From Portulaca oleracea (Eukaryota; Streptophyta; Magnoliopsida; Caryophyllales; Portulacaceae), in the NCBI GenBank assembly GCA_029582165.1, contig CM055869.1, positions 59,033,518-59,097,517 of the forward strand: DNA of 64,000 nt, given 5' to 3'. Each line of letters starts with the position of its first letter. The stretch's first letter is position 1. A model generated the notes under the pieces. The model had not been told where the DNA came from and ran no database searches. It saw only the letters and a program-made list of their open reading frames with translations. Below, piece by piece: positions 55,141-64,000 of the stretch. Made by a program: the position numbers and the translations under genes.

Positions 55141-56283
55141 TTGAACCCCTTCCCACCCTAACTCCACAAAAAAACACCCGGGGCGGGAAGTGAGAAGAGA
55201 AACCACCTTGTGTGTGAAACATGGGTTAAACAGGCTTTGATCAAGGGTAAACTAGTTCTCGCTTTGCTCTTACTTGAAAGTAATGAAGTCGACGTAGTGA
55301 CACCCACAGTTCAACAAATTAAACCCTTCCTCTCCGAATACATCTTTTTCTAAGGATCTTCCTCCTAGCCTTCCACGATTAGGGGCATCGAGCACCAAAA
55401 TAGACTTGGTTTCGGGTTTGGTTCTTCCCAATAAGTCAGCATACCGTTGCAACCCCGAGGAAATGAAGGAGCTCCAACGACAATTCGACGAGTTAGTGGC
55501 CCGTGGTTATGTGCGTGAGAGCATGAACTCGTGCTCCATACCGACCCTAGTCATCCCCAAGAAATATGGGACATACCCCATGTGTGTCGATAGCCGAGCT
55601 ATAAACAAAATAGCCATCAAATACTGCTACCCCATCCCTCGACTTAACGATCTCTTGGATGAGCTTCATAGCTCTTTGGTGTTCTCCAAGATTGATTTCC
55701 GGAGCAGGTATCACCAAATTCGGATGAAGGGGATGAATAGAAGATGACGTTCAAAACCAAAGAAGGGCTCTATGAATGGCTCGTGATGCCATTTAGACTT
55801 TCTAATACCCCAGTACTTTCATGATATTGATGAATGAAGTACTCCGACCATTCATTGGAAAATTTGTGGTTGTGTATTTTGATGACATATTGGTGTACTC
55901 AAAGAATGAGGCGGATCATGTCCAACAGCTTTGTGAAGTGTTCAAGGTGCTCCGGCAGCAAAAGCTTCATGGAAAATTGGAGAAGTGTGAGTTTTTCACC
56001 AGAGGGTCACTTTCCTTGGGTATGTTGTTTCCAAGGACGACATTTCCATGGATGAAGCAAAGGTTGAGGCGATTTGGTCATGGCCATCACCGACTACACT
56101 CACCAAAGTATGGAGTTTTCATGGGCTCGCTTCTTTCTACCTTCGCTTCATTTGGAACTTCTCCACCTTGACGACTCCATTACGGAATGCATGAAGAAGG
56201 GAGTCTTTGCTTGGACTCCCAAGGCTCAAGCGGCCTTTGTGGCCCTCAAGGAGAAGTTGTCTAGAGCTCTGGTATGAGCACTT

Positions 56284-56572
56284 TGTAAACGCCTGGACCC
56301 TCCCGGCCGCCGATGTTACCGATAACTACTTCAAGAGTCACTGACTGGCCTGACAAATCACCACGAGTCTTTCCAGCGTGCTTTGTCCTCGCTCACACGC
56401 TGCCTTGGAAAACTTCCCAAGAGGTCACCCATCCTCATACTACTCCCAGCCAAGCACGCTTAACTGAGAAGTTCCCAATGGATGAGCTACCCTAAAAGAA
56501 GGTGCACCTTAGTGATATAAGTAGTCATTTCAATCCCTTTAAGCCATACAACCATATATCCAGGGTGTTACA
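56284..56572 (-). mobile_element. Cassandra solo LTR with 5-bp target duplication
   Basis: 289 bp. On the minus strand it starts TGTAACACCCTGG and ends GGCGTTTACA, and contains a 5S rRNA-like core (GTTAAGCGTGCTTGG, GAGTAGTA, GGATGGGTGACCTC). Flanked by CACTT on both sides (56279-56283, 56573-56577). It interrupts the RNase H part of Gypsy pol, whose frame resumes after it. Related to the fragment at 1-150. Confidence 0.92.
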
Positions 56573-58231
56573 CACTTCCCAACTTTGATCAACTTTTTGA
56601 GGTTGAATGCGATGCTAGCGGCGTTGCCATCGGGGCAGTGTTGATGCAAGACAAGAGGCTTATCGCTTATTTTAGCGAAAAACTCAATGGGTCCTGGCTC
56701 AACTATAGTACTTATGACAAGGAGTTCTATGCTATAGTGCGCACCCTTGATCATTGGTCTCACTATTTGAGACTTAAGGAGTTTGTGCTACACTGGGACC
56801 ATGAGGCGTTGAAGTACTTGAGCGGGCAATACAAGTGGAGCGCAAGGCATTCAAAGTGGGTAGAGTTTCTCCAATCCTTCAACTTTGTGGCAAAACACAA
56901 GAAGAGAAACTCTAATGTGGTGGTCGAGGTTTTATCTAGGAGGCATGCCTTTTTTTCGTTGATCGAGGCTAGAGTCTTGGGGTTTTCTTGCCTCTGGGAG
57001 TACTACAAATAAGATTTTGACTTCGCCCCTTACTTTGGTGAGAACCCTCCTTCTAAATCTACTTATGTTATGCAAGAAGGGTTTTTTTTTTCGTGGAAAC
57101 AAATTGTTTGTACCCAAGAGTCCTATGAGGAAATTTCTTGTGAAAGAAGTGCATGGTGGTGGTTTTGCAAGTTACATTGGCATAAATAGGACGGTGGACA
57201 TGTTGAAGGAGCTTTTTTATTGGCCCGGTACGGCCAGGGATGTGCATGATGTAGTGTCCTGGTGTGTGGCTTGTCACCGAGCCAAGAGCCAATTCCATCA
57301 AGGCTTGTGTACTCCCTTCCCCATCCCATAAGCACCTTGGGAGGATGTGAGTATGAAATTCATTGTAGCCTTTCCAAGGACCGTCCAGGGCAAGGATGCC
57401 ATTTTGGTTGTGGTGGATCACTTGGCCCACTTCATCATGTGCACCAAATTCGATGGTGTTGATCATGTTGCTAATCTCTATTTTTGGGAGGTTGTGCGTC
57501 TTCATAGCATCCTCCGAAGCATTGTCTCGGATCGGGATTCGAAGTTTGTGGGACATTTTTGGCGGGTATTGTGGAAGTTTCTGGGCACGAAGCTACTCTT
57601 TAGCACCACTTAGCACCCCCAAACCGATGGTCGAACCAAGGTGGTCAATGGGATGGTGGGAACTTTGTTGAGGAGCATCATCAAATTCAATATGCGAGAG
57701 TGGGAATTAAGGCTCCGATTGGTCGAGTTTGCTTACAACAAGGCTCCACCCAATTCTACCGGGGTGTCCCCCTTTGAAGCCTTGTATGGGGTGAGCCCTC
57801 TTACTCGCCTCGACCTCGTCTCACTCCCCATTGAGGCACGTGTGACAGTGTGAGTGTTGAAGCGGAGGTCAAGGCAAGCGAGATGAAGAAGCTCCACCGA
57901 ATGATGAGGGCGGGTTGAGAAGATAAATGAGATTTACAAGGCTCATTTCAACAAGAACCGCAAGGCTTACTCCTTCAATCCCGGGGATCTAGTGTGTACG
58001 TGGCTCGACCTACGGAAGGAATAATTTCCTTCCAAGAGGAGAAACAAGCTAATGTCGAGGAGCGAGGGTCCCTTCAAAGTTGTGGTCAAGATCAATAAGA
58101 ACGCCTACAAACTTGATTGTTGGATGATAGGGCATCATCTCCTCTACCTTCAATTTAGGAGACCTTACACCTTACTTGGGGGAAGATCATGATGGGGACT
58201 TGAGGGCAAGTCCTTCTGAAGAAGGGGAAGA

Positions 58232-58982
58232 TGATACGGTTCCCTCCTGAGCTCTCTTAAACCTTAATGTGAGTTTCCCAGTCCGTTGGAAGAGCATTGG
58301 GTGAAGTCATAGACGAACGATCTCCACATCATCCTCAAGTTATTTCGGGCATTCAACGAGGGTCCTTCCCGAACCTCCATGGTGTCTCGGGCCATCCCCG
58401 AGCCCACTTGAAGACCCCTCAAGTTGGGTCGACATCAGAATTAATAATCCCCGGCTTGAGCTCGGGTCCATTTTCAGCTAAAGGGCTTAGTGTTGGGTAT
58501 GGAAGAAGGTAGGAAGAAGTTATGAGGGAACAAGACCAATCCAAGAGGAGCGAGTTGAAGAATATCATGTTTTTGGGAAAAATTGGGCTACAAGAAAAGA
58601 CATATTTTCACTCTTTTGATCATAACTCTTTCAATACAATTTCGATGACCACAAAATTCAACCAGGTTATAGTACACACCGAGCACTTTCTATCGACATA
58701 TTATATGACCAAATCAGAGTTAAAATGAAGAAGTTATGCGCATTAGAAGTCAGCAGACGCTGGCAAGTGCTGGCTACACATGGGTGGCGCCAGCCGTGCT
58801 TCGCCCATACCAACTCTCTGGATTAGGCACTGGCTGCGCCTCAGGAGGCGCCAACCGCGCCTAACCCTATTGCGTATTTTTTTTTCTCAATTTTCGACTG
58901 TTGTCTTTCTCCCGTCCCCCTTTATATTGTATTGGAACATTTTTGAATGAAAAACTTTGGGTATTTACAAACTCTTTCCTCG

Positions 58983-59029
<47 letters not shown>

Positions 59030-59381
59030 TTATCCTTGAATGTTCTTGGTGGTGGGTTGGAGTTCCCCCTTTAGAGCTTGTGGTATGTACTATCTTCTTC
59101 AAGCTTGGGGAGTGATTCAATGGAGTTTCAATGGGAGTTGGTGCCCAAGCCTTTATGTATCTTTTGACCTCTAAGTTCAATCTTGGTGAGTATTCTTTAT
59201 AGATTGTCCATATCTTGTCAAGTTTTTGTTGATTTGGTGCGTTTGAGATCTAGATCCACTCCATTGTTAGGGTTTGGGTTGTGTTCTGAGTTCCACTTGT
59301 GGTCATGGGTGATGTTGGTGTTTGTAGTGTTTGGGGTTGATTTTTCTTGCATTTGATGAGTTTCCAATCTCTCATGGATCA
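58232..59381 (+). repeat. Gypsy 3' LTR
   Basis: Directly after the polypurine tract, TGATACGGTTCCC to CTCATGGATCA, with a (CT)n microsatellite at 58987-59032. Followed by CACAG, matching CACGG before the 5' LTR with one change. Confidence 0.9.
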
Positions 59382-59876
59382 CACAGGTTGTGTCGTGTCT
59401 GACACAAATTGTTTCACTACTGGCAGGCGTCGTGTCAATGTTGCGTGAGTTAGAATTATTATTTCTGTGTTTCAGTTTGACATCTTTTTCTAATTTGGTT
59501 TGGTCTCAGATTTAGGTTGTCGATTTAGTGAAGTGTTGGAAGACAAGGTTTTGAGTATGAATTGAGTTGTGATTCATCGATATACCACAGAACATCTTTC
59601 TTTGAATCTTTGTATATTTGTGTGCGTGCGTTGTGAAAGGCGAGATTAATTGTGAGTATTGAGCCTATGTTTGTAACTTATTGTGAGAAATTGTGAGACT
59701 AATAGTGATCGGGTGTATGTATCTAATTGAGCTCATTGTAAACCTCTGTTAGTGCAATAGTATCGTGTTTTGTTTTTCCTAATTTGGCCTTTTCCATGTT
59801 AAAATCCTATGTCAGTCTTTATTTATGTTTTAACCATTGTTTATATTGCTAAAATCGCTCTAAAATCCTAATACAT
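59382..59876 (+). mobile_element. Copia LTR, right part
   Basis: Continues the LTR begun at 50187 and ends AATCCTAATACA, followed by TGGTATTAGAGCAC (primer-binding site) at 59878. TGACACA occurs in both parts around the insertion site. Confidence 0.55.
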
Positions 59877-59921
59877 GGTATTAGAGCACATGTTGGGTGT
59901 TGTTGATCTGTAGGTAGAAAC

Positions 59922-60425
59922 AATGGAAGGGGAGAAAGCAAAGACTGTAATTTTTAATGGGAAAGACAACGATTTTTGGGGGATGTAAATTGAGGATGTT
60001 CTCTACCGGAATGGTTGCATCTTATATTAGGTGATTAATTAGATGAGATGCATTGAAAGGATTTGGACTTGCTTGATTGTCAGACACTTAGTACATTGAG
60101 GCCAACTCTAATGAGGAACATGACTTTCAACGTGGTGAACGACAAAATGACAAAAGGCTTGCTGAGTCTTTGAGGAGCATATAAGAGAAACTCTCAACAA
60201 TGAATAGGGTATATGTGTTGCATCGTTTGTTCAAGTTTAGGATACATGAGTCTGGTGATATGTATGATCATATGATTCATATTAATGAGTTGACTAACAT
60301 CTTGTCTAAATTGACTTCGGTGGGGTTTCCGACTTGAGGGGTTGTTACTCACAATATCCTGAAATTTACATTCATTTGGCTCATAATAGTCCAACCTTTG
60401 AGGATGGTAATTGTTAGCAGTCTAA
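59922..60425 (+). pseudogene. Copia gag remnant
   Basis: Starts MEGEKAKTVIFNGKDNDFW, the typical start of Copia UBN2-type gag (a KF.G.N-W-like opening), followed by diverged gag sequence with stops and frameshifts (YDHMIHINELTNIL type at about 60265). No pol follows; the element is truncated at about 60430. Confidence 0.65.
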
Positions 60426-60429
60426 GACT

Positions 60430-60930
60430 GACTTAACATCAATTAAAGTCGCGTTTTTCTATAATATAGCAGTTGTTTTCGATTTAAACACACTCCCACT
60501 TTACATATAACTCCCAAAAACCATCGCCACATCCAGAAAAATTTGAGTTTAATTGATGCTAACTTGGTGTTAGGTTATTGGCAAACACCACTTCCTAAAG
60601 GTTGGGTTGCTATGAGTCAACTTCAAGATATGATTGCTAGTCACTAATATGCCATGATGACTCAATCGAGCAATGTACTGCACAAGCCGATCTTAATTTA
60701 ATTACTAATCCAATCGAATTTTGGTAGGTTTGTGCTAACTACTCTAACTAGCAAAACTAAAAGTATATCTACAATTAATCAATGGATACGAGCATCAAGG
60801 AACTTGGTTTTCCTAATAATGAATTTGATTATCGAAAGTTAATTTTGTACAATTATTTTTTCAATTGAATCAAGGATTGATAATTGAATAGATTTTTTCG
60901 CTCTTTCGATACTTAATAAAATTATTATCA
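60430..60930. other. Unassigned intergenic sequence
   Basis: AT-rich, no coding region and no clear repeat structure recognised between the truncated Copia and the right arm of the inverted duplication. Confidence 0.5.
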
Positions 60931-61625
60931 TCAATCAAATATATGTCACTTTTTCATTCGATTATTGAAAGCCTCACATGACAGAAATGTTCACAAAATA
61001 CAACAAATACCACATTACAAGAAACAATAAAAACTTGCTATAGGTACGTGTATAGACTTTAGAAAATTCCAAGTCTTCTGCTAATAAATCGATCTGACTT
61101 TAGTAGCATCAATAATTAATAGCCTAAGAAATTCTCACACTATCACCTACCCTAACCATCACCATCAAGTAGCCTAAGAAAATGAGAGGAAGGTTGACTG
61201 CTAGTGGTCGTCAAATAGTTGCCGGTCAATTAAGGGCACATAAATTACAACTTAGAAAAAAAAATGATCTTAAAAATCATGTAAAGTTACTATGATCAAA
61301 TTTTTGTTATTTTTATAAATAAGTATGATCAAATTTCTACTTTCTTTTGTTTTTCACATTAAAATGTAAAATACCACTGCTAAAAATGTGTGTATTAACG
61401 ACCATTTTTTCCAACCAATTTAAAACGATTGGGAAAACAGACCATTTTAGCAATCATTTCATATTTTTCTAATTTTCCAACTATTTTTCTAATTTTAAGT
61501 GGTAAAAAGGATTGGAAATTTCAATCACTTTTTCCTAGAAAAAGGTTGGTAAGAAAAATTTCCCATCATTTTGCATTTTAAACCCTGAAGTATAGGGTAA
61601 CTAATTTTCTGAACCCTTGATTTTT
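60930..61625. repeat. Inverted duplication, right arm (intergenic part)
   Basis: Reverse-complement match to 49200-49970. It includes the CACTA half-element starting CACTGCTAAAAATGTGTG (61373-61560). Confidence 0.8.
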
Positions 61626-62125
61626 AACATTAATTTTTTGGAATCTAAAGTTTGTAGGCTGAATAAAAAAAAGAACTTTAAAGTTTGTGGGTTGAAAAAA
61701 AGGATCATGTACTTTTTTTTTCTTTTTCTTCCCATGTTTGAATTTCTTTCCCAGTTGGTGCCAAACTTCAGGCCTAAGGTTAAAATGACATTGAAGTTAT
61801 AATACACCTCTCTTATTCATGTCGGAACTACTTAAACTCCTAAGTACCCAAGGTCTAACTAGTTTTGACATGAATAAGAGAGGTGTATTAATTATAGCTT
61901 AAATATCAGTTTTAAGTTTTAACCTTTAGACTTGAATTTTGACGCCCATCGGAGAGAGAAATTCAAACATGGGAAGAAAAAGAAAAATGATATACGTACA
62001 TACCTTTTTTTCAACCTACAAATTAACTTTAAGGTCTTTTTTATTCGGCCCATAAACTTTTGGTCCAAAAAATTAACAATGAAAACTATGGATCCTGAAA
62101 ATTAGTTACCCCATATTTCGAGGTT
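61585..62125. repeat. Long hairpin-forming inverted repeat upstream of the RLP gene
   Basis: Left arm about 61585-61830 and right arm about 61863-62125 are complementary (AATACACCTCTCTTATTCATGTC nearest the loop, GGTAACTAATTTTC at the outer ends), with a ~35-bp loop. It ends ~310 bp before the RLP start codon. Probably a MITE-like foldback; no target duplication could be read. Confidence 0.75.
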
Positions 62126-62438
62126 GAAAATACAAAAAATTAACTCTATATTTCAGGAGTAATTTTACACCATGTAGCCTTGCACGAACCGTTTGAACTA
62201 GTCATCCTAAACCAAAGTTTAAGTTAGAAAGTGAAATCAAATTAAAGCCGTGTGGAAATTAATCAGTCAAGTTTACCCTTACCCGTAGCGATCACAGATC
62301 ACTATTCATTATCCTACATGCATCTAACTGTGTAAGCATGTTTCTCTTATTTAAGCCACCCATCTATCCCCTCCCAAAACTAAACTAAAGTTGAAGAGGT
62401 TTCAAACTAAGCACAGAGATAAGATTTTAGAGAGAGAA

Positions 62439-63770
62439 ATGGGGTTGAGGGAGAAATGGGGTTGGTTTTTTATGATAATATCAGTCATAATAATAATAAT
62501 GGGGTTTGGTTATGAGGTGAGTGGGTGCTTTGAGGATGAAAAACAAGCCCTCTTGCAACTCAAATCTGTTTTCAAATTTAGAGAAAATTACTTGTCATCT
62601 TGGTCTATTAATGAGGGTGAAAATGGAGATGATTGTTATTGTGATGGCTGGGAAGGAGTTACTTGTGGATCCAGTGGTCATCTCATCTCTCTTTCTCTTC
62701 CCCCTCATTACGACTATGTACTCGATGATTATACATGGTTGAAAGTGGATTTCAATGCCTCAATTCTTCTTCCTTTTCGAGGTCTAAGAGAGCTTAACCT
62801 CTCTAGTAATGGAATACTCACTTGGACTGAGCAGACTAAGGGCGCGCACTTCTCTCTCTATATCTACTCCCTTTTCTTTTCTTTTTTTCTAAAAAAAAAC
62901 CTTTCCTCATTGTTTGTTCACATTCATGTTTTGTTTGTTCCCTTCAAATTCAATATTTATTTTTTTCAAGTCTAGCGGCCTAATTAATGTTCTCTCTCAT
63001 TTAAACATATATATGCAGGTTCCATAAAATTGTCGTCAAGCTTAACGAAGCTAGAGATATTGGATTTGAGCCAAAATTACTTGGATAGCAACATTCTACA
63101 ACATCTTAGTGGATTTCATTCACTTAGAAATCTATCATTGTCATTCAACAATATCAAGGGATATGTTCACTTGAATGGTTCGTAATAAAAACTTTGTGTT
63201 TTTATACGCCGCCATAGCATTATTAGTATTGTTCAAACAATAAAAGAAAACGTATAAGCTAGCAAATGCAACTTATTTTTGTTTCCAAGCAAGGATAAAT
63301 ATATGTTAATTTATATTTGTTTTTCCCCTCCCTCCCCCTTCAATAACCTCAATCCAAAGAGTTTGTACGAAATTATTGAGCTTGACAAGCATGATACCAT
63401 TTGAAACAGAGACCAAGAACCTTCCAACAAGACTACTTCCAAAGCTTGAGTTTCTTGATTTAAGTGGGAATACAGAATTGGGCAGCAACGTCACCGTCCT
63501 ATCAATAGCAAGTGCATTGCCATCACTCAAACATCTCAAGTTATCCGGCGTTGGCTTGAATGGGCAGATTAAACTTGATGGTAAGCATATAATTAAGACA
63601 TTTTGCTACTATATATCCACTATTAATAGTCTCCAAGAAATGAAACAAAACATATCAGTGAATGCAACTAAGTGTTTACTTTACAACCAATGCAGATTTT
63701 GAGGTCATGAAAAATCTGGAGGAGCTGGATTTGAGTGTAAATCACATCACTAGTTTCCTCAACTATAATG
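62439..63770 (+). CDS. LRR receptor-like protein (RLP), 5' part; continues past the window edge
   Basis: RLPs are plasma-membrane LRR receptors without kinase that act in immunity or development with partner kinases. Exons seen: 62439-62841, 63019-63177, 63362-63580, 63696-63770, all joined in phase 1; the last donor is at 63771. The start at 62439 (MGLREKWGWFF) is chosen over an in-frame ATG at 62391 because it puts the hydrophobic signal segment (about residues 9-22) next to the N-terminus. An LRRNT-type cap follows (CFEDEKQALLQLKS, CYCDGWEGVTC), then LRRs (RELNLSSNGI, KLEILDLSQNYLDSN, EELDLSVNHIT). The first intron appears to use a GC donor. LRR exons are multiples of three, as in other RLPs. 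Broken paralogues lie on the minus strand at 35-48.6 kb. Confidence 0.85.
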
Positions 63771-64000
63771 GTACCATCTCTATTTATTAATTATTATTAT
63801 ACTCTACTTGTTTCACAGTTTTCTCTATTTTAACTAACGTTTTTGGTTTCACAACAAATTCTACCATAGTTGAAAATTTTAAACTATTCATTTATAAAGA
63901 ATAAATCATATTTGTTAAAAAGATTTATATCCTCCTAAACATTGTAAATTATTGTAACAAGTTAGTTTGATCAACCTACATTGATTTTGAGTTTTTATGG

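Larger units (their letters stand above)
54477..58190 (+). pseudogene. Gypsy pol remnant (protease, RT, RNase H, integrase)
   Basis: Protease-like region at 54477-54790, with the active-site motif altered (FDSVGCTN where DSG is expected). Reverse transcriptase at 55400-56050, with [10 protein letters not shown] intact but frameshifts before and after. RNase H at 56590-56950 ([15 protein letters not shown]). Integrase at 57100-57853 with a zinc-binding CVACHRAKS. In the integrase core the first Asp position reads SMKF, the second is kept (SDRDSKF) and the Glu position reads QTDGRTKVVN, so two of three catalytic residues are lost. Interrupted by inserts at 54817 and 56284. Confidence 0.88.
50321..59381 (+). 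mobile_element. Gypsy-type LTR retrotransposon, degraded, 9.06 kb with nested insertions
   Basis: 5' LTR 50321-52571 (enlarged by a nested insert) and 3' LTR 58232-59381 (1,150 bp), both starting TGAT..GGTTCCCTC and ending CATGGATCA. Flanking repeats CACGG / CACAG. Primer-binding site TGGTATTAGAGC at 52574, polypurine tract GAAGAAGGGGAAGA before 58232. The internal order gag, protease, reverse transcriptase, RNase H, integrase is that of Gypsy elements. All reading frames carry frameshifts or stops, so it is not autonomous. Confidence 0.92.

Overview
The window looks like nuclear DNA of a dicotyledonous plant. The evidence is spliced plant-type genes (an ADA2 co-activator, a P-class PPR protein, LRR receptor-like proteins), plant nuclear tRNA genes including an intron-bearing tRNA-Tyr, and nested plant transposons (Gypsy, Copia, Cassandra, hAT, CACTA, Mutator-like). 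I cannot name the species. All calls were made by reading the sequence by eye.

Layout. 1-2,300: a Cassandra LTR fragment, then two copies of a small TRIM-like retroelement and AT-rich sequence. 3,030-14,334 (minus): a complete 12-exon ADA2 gene (538 codons plus stop, continuous frame across all junctions) with a 6.2 kb first intron holding a MITE and a 114-bp tandem duplication. 14,700-18,200: intergenic, with an unrecognised ORF and the 5' LTR plus primer-binding site of a degraded Copia-like element. 18,230-21,928 (plus): a PPR gene (471 aa, resembling Arabidopsis At1g77360). Its 5'-UTR intron holds a ~1 kb foldback element with a possible captured coding fragment. 23,400-35,060: a tandem array whose unit carries tRNA-Tyr(GUA), tRNA-Val(AAC) and, in opposite orientation, tRNA-Thr(AGU). 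About fifteen copies look intact or nearly so and many are decayed. One tRNA-Tyr copy has a changed anticodon. 35,410-49,000 (minus): broken LRR receptor-like protein copies, interrupted by a 445-bp CACTA foldback, a diverged dimeric tandem repeat, a 5.8 kb Mutator-like element with ~630-bp terminal inverted repeats, a smaller Mutator-like MITE and a solo LTR. 50,187-60,430: a Gypsy element (50,321-59,381) that landed in the LTR of a Copia element and itself contains a solo LTR, a CpG-rich CACTA-like piece and a Cassandra solo LTR. 61,585-62,125: a long hairpin-forming inverted repeat. 62,439 to the right edge (plus): the 5' part of an apparently intact LRR receptor-like gene, in inverted orientation to the broken copies.

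The likely working loci are ADA2 (histone acetyltransferase adaptor), the PPR gene (probably organellar RNA processing), the tRNA array, and the RLP gene at the right edge. The rest is mostly transposon insertion, local duplication and decay. The most distinctive locus is the Tyr-Val-Thr tRNA array. Its paralogous units act as natural empty sites that confirm a hAT insertion and a MITE insertion.
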